Shown here: positions 1 through 11,906 of the stretch, in pieces | Layout: each line of letters starts with the position of its first letter | Numbering within the stretch: the stretch's first letter is position 1 | NCBI GenBank assembly: GCA_020064725.1 | Contig: JAGTWJ010000011.1 | Coordinates: forward strand, 992,001-1,056,000 | DNA from: Drechslerella dactyloides | Lineage: Eukaryota > Ascomycota > Orbiliomycetes > Orbiliales > Orbiliaceae | DNA length: 64,000 nt | Direction of reading: 5' to 3' | Made by a program: the position numbers and the translations under genes | Notes under the pieces: model-generated | The model's input: only the letters and a program-made list of their open reading frames with translations | What the model was told of the DNA's origin: nothing | Databases searched by the model: none

Positions 1-130
1 CGAAAAGCCCCATTGCGACGAGCGGAAGTCTGTTGGGGATCTCAGGCCTCTCTCACCGTCTTTGCAGAATCGAGTTATTTTCTAGTCAGAAACCCTTTCG
101 CGCGCCGCGGGGGGTGCACGCAGCGGCAGG

Positions 131-880
131 ATGGTCGGCTCAGAGGTCGACCAGAAGTATCTGGGGAACTACGCAAAGGTCGTCGGCGGGCATAACGAGA
201 GTTTATCAGCGGCGCTCTTCAAGGTGCTGGGGCTGTCGACAATTCTGTCGAAGAAGCTGGTCCGGGCGCGAAAACAACGAAAGCTGGATCCGACACGGAC
301 AACGAAATCGCTGGACTTGTACCGACACATAATATGGATGGCGAGGGAAGGATACATACTGCTCGACATTTACGTGCTGCCGTTCGTCGTCAACTTTGTC
401 GAACTCAAGGTCCTGGCGCTCAAACTCAAGGCGTCCTTCCTTCACATCTTCGTCCTCTTCGACCACACGTACCAGACCCGGACGAACTTTTCCCTCCCTG
501 GCGGGCCGCTCAACCACCAAAAGCAATCACCACAACCTGACGCGACGGCGGAAACAACGGACGGGGACGACTCGCAACCGGTGAAAGGGCAGACGAATTC
601 CTTCTACAGCTATATCAACATTGCGTCGCAAGCGTTCGTTACCGCGGACGACTACGCCACGAGATTGCTATCCGGGTCGCATCCCCTACGACTGAGCGTC
701 AAGCTGGAATACTCCGCGTTCGCGCACGACTGCATGAAGGAGTTCTCGTTATCGCGGACCATTGCGCGGAAGGCCATCGACGACGCATTCGCAAGCATGG
801 AGGCCATGACGGACGAGAGCTTCGAGGATGCGATGGATCTGGTGTCGAGTCTCGGCGTGATGGCGCGGAGAGGGAATTGA
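131..880 (+). CDS. 14-3-3-like protein, intronless
   Basis: Uninterrupted frame of 249 residues. The C-terminal half reads like the last helices of 14-3-3 proteins: HPLRLSVKLEYSAFAHD is equivalent to the classical HPIRLGLALNFSVFYYE, followed by an ARKAIDDAF helix and an acidic DESFEDAMDL helix. The N-terminal half (VLGLSTILSKKLVRARKQRK, then an LYRHIIWMAREG helix) matches the divergent 14-3-3 domain proteins of filamentous fungi as I remember them, not the canonical paralogues. Canonical members are about 250-270 residues and bind phosphoserine peptides as dimers. The usual Lys-Arg-Arg-Tyr phosphate-binding set is not obvious here, so phosphopeptide binding is uncertain. A Gln/Asp/Thr-rich linker (about residues 125-155) separates the halves. 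The start is the first ATG of the frame. The family call rests mainly on the C-terminal helices. Confidence 0.72.
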   Translation: MVGSEVDQKYLGNYAKVVGGHNESLSAALFKVLGLSTILSKKLVRARKQRKLDPTRTTKSLDLYRHIIWMAREGYILLDIYVLPFVVNFVELKVLALKLKASFLHIFVLFDHTYQTRTNFSLPGGPLNHQKQSPQPDATAETTDGDDSQPVKGQTNSFYSYINIASQAFVTADDYATRLLSGSHPLRLSVKLEYSAFAHDCMKEFSLSRTIARKAIDDAFASMEAMTDESFEDAMDLVSSLGVMARRGN

Positions 881-3800
881 TTCAAATTAGCGCTTGCATG
901 CGGGCACCGAACAAAGTACCGCTCAACGCAACGCAAAATATCGACGACGCATCGACAGACGACGTCTTTCCAACAAACCGCCCGCTCCTCCCGCCGGACA
1001 TTCCGAACCCTAAACTCTAACCTTATACTCGGGATTCTCGCGCCTTTCTCCCGTTCGAATTGAGACATACCGAACAGCAACAACCGTATTCTGACCTCCT
1101 GCCATTGCTTCATTCGAGGCCTTGGGGTTCGATTGCAGCTGCGCTACCCGCATTCTTGGCCGCGTGCATGCAGTGTAGCATTCTTCGATATCGACAGCAT
1201 GCACACCGATCCGCCACCGTGGCATTCCTCGGCTGTCTACTCGCTCGCTCTGTCCGATTGATGTGCCGGACTCGACAATCTCAGCTTTATACCCTCGCCT
1301 ATCTGACTGCCTATACATATACCCAGTGCTTTTGATTCGAATCCGATATACCTACTTTGCATGGAATTTTGGGACTTCACACTCTGCCCCGCCAAAAATT
1401 CTTTCTTCTTCTTATGTGCATTTTACCGGCGTTTTTCTGTATATCCATAGAAGCTTTTGCTTTTAATTTCTTTTCTTTTTCCTTTCTTTTTCCTTCCGTA
1501 TCTATTCTATTTCCTTGTAATGTGTGATTGATTGCTGTACTAATAGAATATGGGGCGCCGACAGTCGGATTTCATTTGCCGTTTCTTCTTTTCCTTTCAA
1601 AAACGTCACCCTTTCCTTCTTCTAATTCATTTCTTTTGCCAAAAATTTCCTTACTTTCTATCTTTCTGCTCGCTCGCTCGTCTCTTACTGGGTAGTATGG
1701 AGTTCTATCGGATATATCAGTTTCTACCGCTACTGACCACGCACTTGATTTACGCACCGTGATGCTCCTCCTTCCTCTTTATATCCTAACCATTTCCCCC
1801 TTATCTTATATTCCTACTAGTTGCCGAATTTTTACTATATTTCATTTCACTCAGTTTTTTAACCTTTTGGTCTTACCTCGATCGATCGAACGAAAAGAAA
1901 AATGGTGCATGCCCCTGCTTTTGTATATACAAAACATACCACTGACGCGTACGTACAAAATACCTATTACATAGCAAGTATGTAGTAGCGAAGGACGGAA
2001 GGAGGGGAAAATACCAAAAGTTTCGTTTCTTTTTCCTCATAGACTTATTTCACTGGGAATGAAAAATTGTCGCTATCGATAGCATGGAGTTTTCTCCATA
2101 GCCCGTAGGATAATGAACATTGATATCCTGGATCGCGATAAGATCGGGATGGCACCCTGGTCCATTTTCCTACCGGCGTGTGATATCACATATCCCGGTA
2201 TTATATATACAGTCTGGTATAGACATACAACCACGAGCGGTTCTTTGTGCGCATGCTATTCGTATAAACTCAGCCATAAGACTCGCCAGACATGATCTCT
2301 AAGTGTACTGTATTTGCGCATACGAAGTAATTTTATATTGATTACAAAGCGTCTATAGAGCACGGGCCGGGCACCACGTGCACTCCACCATAAATTAATG
2401 ACGTCGATGAGACCTTTTCCCATGCAACGTAGATTATAAGATCTTGTGGTATAGTAATCAGGAATTTCGAGACAAGACATGCAATCAGACTTCTCGTTTC
2501 AGAGCTGATACATACTCATTCAGGTAAGTCCCACGAGACGGGCTGCGTGAAATTTACCGGGTCTCGAAGCACGGCTGATGGCCCACTATGAAACAGTAAT
2601 CCTGAGATCTCTGGGATGCCGTGGACTAGATTGTGCTGATATGATATGATGGATATTATCCGGGTCCAAGGTTCCAATCTAATGAATTGACGTTAACGTT
2701 GCCGATTGTTGCCGAAAAGTGAAAAATCGCGCGTGCGCGTGCTCAGAACTTTCGACCAAGGTTCCGGATCCGCTTTGAAACGATATACATACGATACCGT
2801 GCTGACCGAAATGACATATCTGAGCTAGTTCAACACGAACGTGCGAACTAGAACTTTATCGTTTTAGGAGCATATGAGATCTCAGCGCCGCGTTCGATGT
2901 AGGCAGGCGTCTGTAATATTGCTTCTTCACACCTCTGTCTGTCATTGGACATATTAGAACCGCACAGAACGCTGCCTGACGTATGCACGATACGATCAAT
3001 CGATCGTACCTGCGCCGGCCGGCCGACCTGCTGCTCGGTATGCATTTATATTGGCAGTGCACGGCCGGGCTGCCGCGCCGTCGACGCCCAGATTGCACTT
3101 TTTTCACCCGATGAGGAAGCAAGATTGTAAGTGCGGGGATATAATATACTCGCAGGTGATATCATGATCAGTTGACTGCAATTACACACGCTTTGGCGCC
3201 GGCGCGGAATGTTATGTAATTGGGATATGAAGATTGCGAGGCTAATTTGCTGAAGGGCTTGCTGGGATGATCCCGATTGCTCGTTAAACACGCGACGGGG
3301 AAGAGACGCGTCCTTTTTGTTCTCGGTGTTAGCGAAATTACATCATATCGGAATTTGATTGCTCGCTGACGGATCATTTTGGCTCAGCTCCATGTGCAGA
3401 ATATTTCCCAGCCGTGCGGACGTGAGCGAGGCTGATTCGATCGAGCGGTGCTGTGCCTCGCGGACGCATGACGGACGGACGGACATTTGAAGTTTAATCG
3501 AAATCCGAAGCATATCCATGGTAAATGACCCAGGCAGCGGCTTCGAGACCCTTCTCGGCATTGCGGAGAGGCGGTCCAGGCTCTGCCCGGCCACACGCGC
3601 CACAGTCCCATTCGATTGGCTCGGACTGCAACCCAGCTTGCCGCTATATGCAACATGAGGTGTATCATTTCAACAAAGCTGGCAGACTCGATAGCTATAG
3701 GTTTACGAATTCGCTTCCAGGTCATATTTTATAGAAATCAACCGCCACTCGATTGGAGTATGCGATGCCAGCAAGTTGGTTTCACCTTCGTCGGCCTCGG

Positions 3801-5818
3801 TCTTCGGCAGTGCCTTAGCCTACATGTAGCTCGGCCGGGGAATAAACAGGCTAGCAGGCGTCGCCCGTCACTGGATCCAGCTGGCGTCTAGCTAAATTAA
3901 GCAGTTGCCTAAGCGGTCAGGAAACCCACCTGCATGCCAGTACGCAAGCTCAAGTATGCATGTATGTATGTCATGTCCTATACGTTGCGTCCATATGCAA
4001 CGTTACCGTACCCCAGATCGCAAGGTACCGCTACGATCTCTGATCATGAGGAAAAGCCGAAAACTCACATTGCATACATCTACCGAGCAAGTACATATAG
4101 CGTAACGTTCCTTGCAACTGCGCTGCAGGTTTGCATGTGCTCTCGATATATCCACCTGTCCAGGAAGCTTAAGCCCCTCCAACCCTGCTAACTTCTTACT
4201 TGGTTAACTCGCACACGCGCACGTCGACGCCTTATCATTATGTCAGCCAGCTAGCCCGCCAGCCATGGCTGGCATGGCCAAGTCATCACACATGCCAGGT
4301 CCCGGCTTGCTAATCGCAGCTAGCCATGCCAGCAGCACTCGTCATTACCAATCGCCAGGTGACAGGTCCGGAGCCGACCATCTCATAAGTTTAGTTCACG
4401 GCCGGTGCCAGCCAGCCAGCCAGCCAGCCAAGCCAGCCATAACGCCGCTTTGAATTCGTGGAGCAAGCCGGTGCGAGCACTCGAGCATGCGTACACACAT
4501 GGCATCCAATTGATACAATACAATATATCATGCAAACGAGACGGAAGAAAAAACTACCAGCCGAATGTATGCGCACGTCGACAACGTAAACTACTGCAAG
4601 CACAACAAAACTTTGATTCGATATTTCCGCCCTCCTCCCCTCTTTCTTTCGTCTGTTTAAGTCGGAGAATCCGAAATGCAGAATAAAAGGGGCTTTAAGC
4701 TTTTTTTTTTTGGGTTCTTTCTCGCGAGCGGTTTAGTTTTAGTACACGAAATTGAAAATGCTGGCGCACCATAACTGGGTGGTAAGGAGAATAGACAATA
4801 TAATACGGCTCGACACGACATGTACGTCTGTCGTGGTCAAACAAAATGCACGCAGTAACATAAGAAATGCGAACACATGAACGGACTATTAAAGAGCAGA
4901 TAATCGCCAGCCTATAGCGACGCTCTCGTGCGCGATACAATGAATTCAAGGGTTTGAACAGTAGTAACCATAATGAATGCATGAATAATGAATACTGCAA
5001 ATCATCTGAACTCGTGCATGCCTCCGAATGGATTTGCCGCGAGCGTGGTTTCTTTATAGGTGGAAATATATGCATGCAAGCGGAAGAACAAGTGCGCACG
5101 TAGATGCAAAGACCGTGATCAGAAATGCGTATGCGCAAATACGATATGATGTAATATGCATAAAGTAAAAGGTGTAAACTGATTCCAGTGTTCAAAAAAA
5201 ATTAACGGCAAAGCGTCCTCCTGACCGTATGCATGAGAGTGTAGAAAAGAATAAAAGTGAGATACCGTGAAAATGCAAAGGGAGTGCAAACAATTATAAT
5301 CGAAGAAATAAGTAGATCGAAAGAGTAAATGTCAAATCATAACGTTGTCAACAACGGCAAATATGAAATAAATCACGACCCAATCGATGTTGCAAGAGAA
5401 AGCAAGCAAGCAAATCAAACAAGCAAGCGCAGCTGCATCATGAACCAAACAATGAAAAATTATGTGCAACGAAACGAAAGGAACACCGCTCTGCCATTCA
5501 CGCAACGTAAACGCCTACCCGCCCTAACTTCCCTCACTCCAAACCGTTAACCCCGCCCAAGCGAAACTAAAGTCCGCTCACAGTACTAGTACAATCTGCT
5601 CGTGACCTCGTTGCTTCGTTAATGTCGCCGTCGCCGCCGTTGTTGTTATGGGTTTTCGTTTATGTCGCCTGTGGATGATGCTGTTTTTTATGATAATGAT
5701 AGTCCCGAGGTTGTAGTACTGTTGGAAATTGCAGACGCAGAACAAGATGCTGATGCTGAAAAATAAGATAAAAGCGGAATGCGAGAACGAAATTTGCACA
5801 GAAACTGGAGTCGAACAG
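881..5818. other. Gene-poor convergent intergenic region
   Basis: This region lies between the 3' ends of the 14-3-3-like gene and the coiled-coil gene. It holds T-rich pyrimidine tracts (about 1455-1500 and 1570-1700), a (GCCA) microsatellite, self-complementary runs such as 1879-1888 and 3014-3024, and nine TGCATG hexamers. The longest open frame, on the reverse strand at 4695-5195, is rich in Arg, Ser, Tyr and Cys and resembles no family. I see no tRNA or transposon. It is long for two 3' UTRs, so a non-coding RNA or decayed sequence is possible. Confidence 0.6.
4407..4439. repeat. (GCCA)n microsatellite
   Basis: Six perfect GCCA units at 4407-4430, one extra A, then two more units to 4439. 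Related CAGC/CTAG-rich sequence surrounds it (4250-4340). It lies outside any gene model. Confidence 0.9.
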
Positions 5819-7323
5819 TTAGGATGAGGCGTCGGATTCGGAGCCGCTGCCGTCGTCGTCGTCGTCTTCGCTGCCGTTGTCACTGACGTCATCTTTGGGA
5901 TCCCGTTGAGGTTTTGTCAGGGCATCTCGATATGATTGGCCGAGATAGCCGGCGAGCATGCGTTTCTAGGAGGGGTGTTAGACAGTGGGACAAGGATATT
6001 GGAAATAGTGAGAGCTTGCCTTCTGAGACTCTGTCATCGAGTTGACCCAGGCGCTATCAAAGCCGTATTTTAATAAGTATTTTGTGACTTCGGAGTCTGG
6101 ACGGGCGGCTCAGTTAGTTTTTGGTTGTGACTGTGGGAAGCGGGGAGACTGACCTTCGAATTCAACGAGTGCTTCGGGTGAAAAACCCGGCGATCTCGGA
6201 TTGCTATCGATATTGTTAGTGAAGTGCGCAAAAGGAAGCGTGTGGGTTGTGGTCCTCCTTACCTTTCACTTCTCCTGGACTTGTATAGTTTTTTTAGGTC
6301 CTTCATTTCCGATGTCAAGCTCGACTTGAGGGCCTTCAATTCCGAGCGGACTTGTGCCTTCACGATATCCTTGATCTCGGTGGTCATGAAGGTCTTGATC
6401 TCGACGAACGGTAACGAACTTCCTCCTTCGTTCCGGTCTTCATCGTCATCGCGCTCGTCATCGTCATCTCGGGGAGCAGAGATCCCACGAGTATTCGCTA
6501 TCGATGAAGCTTGCAGCGTCTCAACGCTGAGTTTGATAGCCTTGACATCTTCGAGAAGCTTCTCTATTCTTTCCGCTTGGTCATCCAGGGTGTCACGGAT
6601 CGAATCGTCGGATGGTTGTTGACTATGTTGAGAGTTCAGACGGCGTTCTTTCATTCGTATCCCAATAATATCACAAATCGGAAAGAAAGGGTAGAACATA
6701 TATCAAGTCATCAATATAGAATAACGAAATGAACCGTACCTGTCGACTCGGTCTTTCACATCTTTCACATCATCGACGAGGCAGTCGGTGTTCTCGAGAA
6801 CGCGAGTGACCTCCTCGTTCACGCGACCCGACTGCTGTTCGAGTAAGCTTAGTTTATCCTGGATCAAGCCTTGCTTTTCAGACACGTCCATGATGGAGAA
6901 GTGCTGCTGCGATAGGTTTGTCTGGATGCGAGCGATGGCGGAGAGGATTTGTCGGAAGGCCCGGTCCCCTCCCGCGGATGGGGCATTGACGTTCGATCCC
7001 GACGTCGATGTCGGTGGGCTTGTGTTCCCAAAGTCCAGATTGGGACCCACTCCGGACATCGACATGCTTCGTTTGAAAGCCTTAGGGCTGGGAGGCCCGT
7101 ATGTCGGTGGGCTCCCATTAGATGTACCACCTCCGTACGGATACATGTTGTGGTAGGAAGAGGGCATGGATGTCGGAGTCTGAGGGTATGGTCCGTATTC
7201 TAGGTGGGAGAATTGGTCTGAGTCTGAGAAGGGACTGTAGTCGGGGTATTCGTAGAGGGATGTTTGAGGCATCAGAGGCGGGTGAACAGATGGGATGCCA
7301 ATAGGAACGGTAGATGAGGCCAT
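5819..7323 (-). CDS. Hypothetical coiled-coil protein with acidic tail
   Basis: I do not recognise this 405-residue protein. Five exons: 7323-6740, 6622-6263, 6203-6154, 6096-6020 and 5965-5819. Residues 1-110 are Pro/Ser/Tyr-rich and probably disordered (many YG, PPTYGPPSP and SMPSSY stretches). About 110-195 form a heptad-like coiled coil (LSLLEQQSGRVNEEV), and a second runs through exon 2 (DQAERIEKLLEDVKAIKLSV and later ELKALKSSLTSEMKDLKKLY). The tail has a compact segment (VTKYLLKYGFDSAWVN) and ends in an Asp/Ser-rich acidic stretch. The first three introns are GT-AG; the fourth (6019-5966) appears to be GC-AG, with donor AAG|GCAAGC and acceptor CCTAG. Reading through it gives a stop after 13 codons, whereas splicing restores a frame ending in the acidic tail. 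A scaffold or signalling role is only a guess. Confidence 0.75.
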
Positions 7324-10300
7324 AGCCTGATAAGCCGGAGTGTGCGGTTAAGCAGTCCGTCCAGGTCCCTTCTTTGCAACCGTGCAGAAGGGGGGAAAGG
7401 GCCGAAGTGGAGAGGGCTAAGGGCACAACGCAATGGGGTGTGGCCTCGAAGGAGTTCTTCAACGATTCGAGGGAACTCGGGTGTGGGATGGAGTAGGCTG
7501 TTCCGCGACTGCAGGATGTTATAGCAAAAGGTTAATATGGGCGTGGGTTAAGGCTCTCGAGTGCAGAAACCCCTCAGAGCTCGGGTTACACTGATCCAGT
7601 TACACTGGTCCAGATGGTCGAAAAACTCACCAACCTGTCCGTCGAAGAATAGTAGCGCCACCTGCTTGCGGTGCTGGCACCAGGCCGGTTGGTTCTTGGT
7701 TCTGCTGGATCTTGGGGGGTTGCTGCCGGAGCGTCGAATGGAAGGCGAGTTCTATATAGAAGTTCTTCCAGTCTTCTGATCTATCGCATGTCCCGGGTGA
7801 TGTAATGTTCAATTGCAGTCCGACAACCTTCTACAACTGTCACCCGTCGGTTGCCTGAGGAGGCGGAAAGTTGGGCTTTCATTCGAGGAGGAGTTGAAGG
7901 GCATGATCACGCGGAAGGTGCACTGTATTTAATCTATCACATATTAGTGACTGCGACTGGCATGGTCCGGCCCTTCCTCGACTCCTCTTTGACAGACATG
8001 GGATAGCCAGCCCAAGGCAGAGCGCTCACCCTCTTTCCCTCGCACTGCTTCTTTTGCTCCCCCCTGCTCGGTCTTTCTCTCGCGGTGTCTCTTGTGTCGG
8101 TGTCTTTCCTCTCTTGGCCGTTTCTGGTCAGAGCCGGCGGCCGACAGCAGGAGCGCTCGAGCAGGGCGGAAGCCAGGACGGCCATATTCGGAGTGTGAAG
8201 AAGGCATCCAAGGCGGAGTCGAGCCAGAGTGGGACTACCCTTGAGGAGTTCGACGATGCTGATAGGGCGGGGCTGCAGCGCGGGCTAGTGTTGATAGATG
8301 GTGCCAATGGAGCGAATGCAATGTCCAGAGCATCGAGGCAAGACCTGCAGGCCACGAAGTGTTGCCTCATTGGCCAATCCGTCCAACATCGCTACATCCC
8401 GCAGTAATGCACACCGCAGGCCCACGCCAGCGCACACGCCGTGGCCAGTGCTGCGCAGCGCCGTGCGAGATGGATGTTATGTGCGCCGGGAGGCATCCTG
8501 GCGGGTACGACGTCGATACATCCTGGACAGGTCCGGGAGGTCGTCTCGAGGTAGCTCTACCTGCCCCCGCGAGGCGTGCCTCAGCTATCGCCGAGTAGCC
8601 GGAACCGCCTCGTACATGGGGGCGTGGTCCGAGCAGGGAGTCCTGTCGACGACGGAGTTCACATTCGCAGATGCGTAAAGGTATATAGCTAAGTAAGGTT
8701 CGACTCGGACAGCGAGGAGGAAGGAGAGTCTCTCTCTCGCGTGCAGCTGGCCGCCGTGGCACAGCATCGTCCACAGCACCGCGAGTTCTTAAGGAAGCCG
8801 TGTCGGCAATGTAGCATGTATGCTCGACCGTTTGATGCCAAGGCTGTCTTTATTAGTGACCTGCTGGACAGCGCATCTGCAGTGCGGTGGAGGGCGTGGG
8901 AGTTAAACGTACCTGTATACTAACTGGCTAACAAAGTGCAGCACCGGCCGGCCTCGCTGTCCATGTTTTGCTCGGTCTGGCTGGTGGTGGCATTGCATGC
9001 TTGGCCGTGGTCTGTCTGCCGTCTGCCATCTGTCTGGCCGTTGCGCCATCGATTCAATCGCGATTGATCAATGGGAGGTCTGGCCGTCGACCGTGTCGGT
9101 GCCGGACCGTTTAAGGCGCAATTTCGCGATGAGAACTGGCTGCATGAACCGCCGCCGTCGCGTCCGGAGCAGAGTGCCGGATGCAGGATATCACAAAATA
9201 GCGGCCGATGCTCGTGTTTAGTCTACTCGCGATCGATTGCAAGGTTCGAAAGTACGATGGCTGTGGTATTACATGCATTACCTAGTGGTGATTAGTGCCT
9301 TCGCATCGGAGCCAGGTCTTCTCAAGGGTTTCCTCTAGCTCTTGTCCGCTCCCCTCTTTCTAGGTGGATCTTATGATATGTCAATGACGCGGAGGAAGCT
9401 AGCGGCGAGCTGTACGCCAACATTGCGAATCTAATGTCCGTAGTCTGACGGTCTACTGCAAGAGACGTCGACGATGCATCGATCAATCGTGAAATTATGT
9501 TACAGAAGGGCGTCGACGGCATGCATCGGGGCCATGGTCAGCAAATGCAAACAGGCTTGCCTCCTCCGCATTTGTTAGACATAATCAACACGAGACTGGC
9601 ATCCGACCAAGCTCAAGCCCCGAATTAGAAACAGGTCAGCGGGTTGTCCAGGGCCAAAGGATAGAAGTAGCATGATGTATTGGGAACTCGAAAGCCCTGC
9701 TGGATGTTGGTAGCGGAATTCGTACTTGGATGTATGTACGGACAGCGCATGACTTTGGAATCGATTAGGTTAGTCTGGAAGGGTTAACTGGCAGGTTAAT
9801 GCTTAGAGGACAATATTACAGGATCGACGCCTCGCCAGAGAGCTGCGTAGAGCTCCCCCACGAGCTGTCTTTTAGGCTGTCACCTCGTATAAGTATGTCT
9901 CCGGTCAGGCCGAGGCACAATTGTGGGGGGAAGATTATTGAATGCCCTGCCCAGCTGCCCAGCCTCGCGGACACGGACGTGGGATCCGATCCCAGCATCG
10001 GTCTAGTAGTAGCTAGTAGTTGTGTTCTTTTGATACTAGTTCAATTAAGTGTCGAATTCGGGAAAAGGGTTTGGCGATTCACGTCCGTTGCGCGATCGAA
10101 GCCTGATCGAATAGGTGCCAGTGCACCGTACGCGTACGTGTTGCAGTGACATGATCTTGAAGTCATGCCTGTTCGGGTTACACAGCTACCAGCCCGTACC
10201 ATTGATACACTTACTAAGTAATCGTACTACTAGTATATTAGCACCAAGACAATAATTCTTTCGCCATCTTACTAGCACCACGCTTAGTTTCATCATGGTG

Positions 10301-11906
10301 CTCTGCCGCAGCCGATTGAAGAGGAGCAGCCAGGCGAGCCGTGGCGCAAATGTCGGCCGGCTAAATTGAGGCCCGCGACCGGCCAAGCCAGAGAGAGATC
10401 TGGCTTATCGATAAGGCCGACTGCCCCTCCTCAACCCGTCGCGTCGCTTGCCTCAACGTGACCGCAGCTTCTCTACTGAGAAATTGGTCGCCTGGGAAAA
10501 CATGCACTACCAACAAAACACAGAAACACACATTCACGGAACTGATTACCAATCGTGATCTAGCCAGCCTGTCCAGCAGCCTAATCACTCCCCTCACACC
10601 CGGTGCCTATCGCTGCCGCCAGCAATTTTCCGGCGATGGATTTGTATTCCCACCGTCCTGCCGCCTGTTCTGCATTTTGGCGGGGCACAAGGCCAGCGAC
10701 GTCAGTTCGCAAGCGGACGCGAAGCCCCAACCGGCGTTCGGTCTCAAGCGAATAGGTTAAATGTGAACGTTCGAATTCTTCCGGCTCGCTCGATTGCCTC
10801 CCATTGCGAGCCCGCTCGTTCCCGTCGTGCCTGCCTTGATTTCGACTGGCGTAAGCTGGGCTGGCGGAATGCTGTAAGATTAGTGAGCATGCTCGAACAG
10901 CTTGACTCAGCATGTCCTGTCGGCCGGCCGGCCGGCTTCAGCGGGTGCCCTCGACGACCCAGAGGATATAATATAATGCGCGTACATACATGCTGCACTG
11001 CACTGCAAACAATCCGCGGCACTTGATTCGAATCGACGGTCTGAACCTTCGTTCACCGGTTTCTCGAACCGGCGTTTCACCAAAGTTTATTTGCTCAGTG
11101 ACGGGGTTCATATGCCTCAGTGACTGCAATATATTACCCAACCACCGCGACCGAATGCCAAATCGTCGGCCAAACTAGAGACACGACTCCTCCTCTTCCT
11201 CCGCAGTCCGGCCAACCCTCATTTCCAGCGGCTGCAGATACTCCTTCAGCTCTTCGACTCGACTCGCTGGGAGCTAGGCTGATCTCACAGGGAAGCTACA
11301 AACCGAGACGGTAAGCTGTAAACACACTCGTCGTGCTAGCTCCCCTCACCTGCGCCTGCCCCTCCGTCCGTTCTGTTGAATCGGTCTGCTTTTTTCCCCG
11401 CCGTGCGCCGCCAGCTAGTACCCCAAAGGACCCTATCCGGCCGCATCCAGGGGACCATTCGCGCTGGGCACGATCTCAAAACCTGCCGGTGTCGCTTGTT
11501 GAAGGAAGCTAGCGCATTGTATTGCAAACGTGCGCTGCAACGTCTGCGCAGCGTGGAGTGGAGGTGTCCAGATCAGAGTCCAGGACTTGCTCTCTGCGGC
11601 CTGGCACCGCATCTTCGTCATCAATATCCCCCCCATCGCTAATTGCCACCGCCAGATATATTTCCCGTCTTCCCCTCTCTAGGATTCAAAGGCATTGTGC
11701 TTCCTCGCCCTCCTCTCCCGTCGCTTTGACTGTTTCCGCCAGCGTTCCGAACATATCCCGCGGCTTCCTGACGTGCTAACTGCTCCAGCCGAGCTTAATA
11801 GAAAAGCGAACAGGCCCGTGGTGGGGTATCAACGCAACCGTACAGCTACAGCTACGCGATAAACCGGACTGGACATTTCGAATATTTCGTCACCCCGATC
11901 GAAGCC
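7324..11906. other. Long divergent intergenic region
   Basis: This 4.6 kb lies between the divergent starts of the coiled-coil gene and glucose-6-phosphate dehydrogenase. Overlapping open frames on both strands at 8054-8774 are GC-rich chance frames without a recognisable domain or splice logic. A 16-bp GGCC run lies at 10921. The promoter and leader of the dehydrogenase gene should lie in the last kilobase. I could not delimit promoter elements. Confidence 0.5.
10921..10936. repeat. GGCC tandem self-complementary run
   Basis: Sixteen bases made only of overlapping CGGC/GGCC units, with perfect dyad symmetry over its inner 12-14 bases. It belongs to the wider pattern of self-complementary tetramer repeats in the intergenic DNA of this window. 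Confidence 0.85.

Noticed and set aside
4695..5195. 166-codon reverse-strand frame
   Set aside because: Composition is rich in Arg, Ser, Tyr, Cys and Ile with no recognisable domain. A frame of this size is expected by chance once or so in AT-rich intergenic DNA of this extent.
8054..8774. Overlapping frames of 80-135 codons on both strands
   Set aside because: All overlap each other in GC-rich sequence and show no family resemblance or consistent introns.
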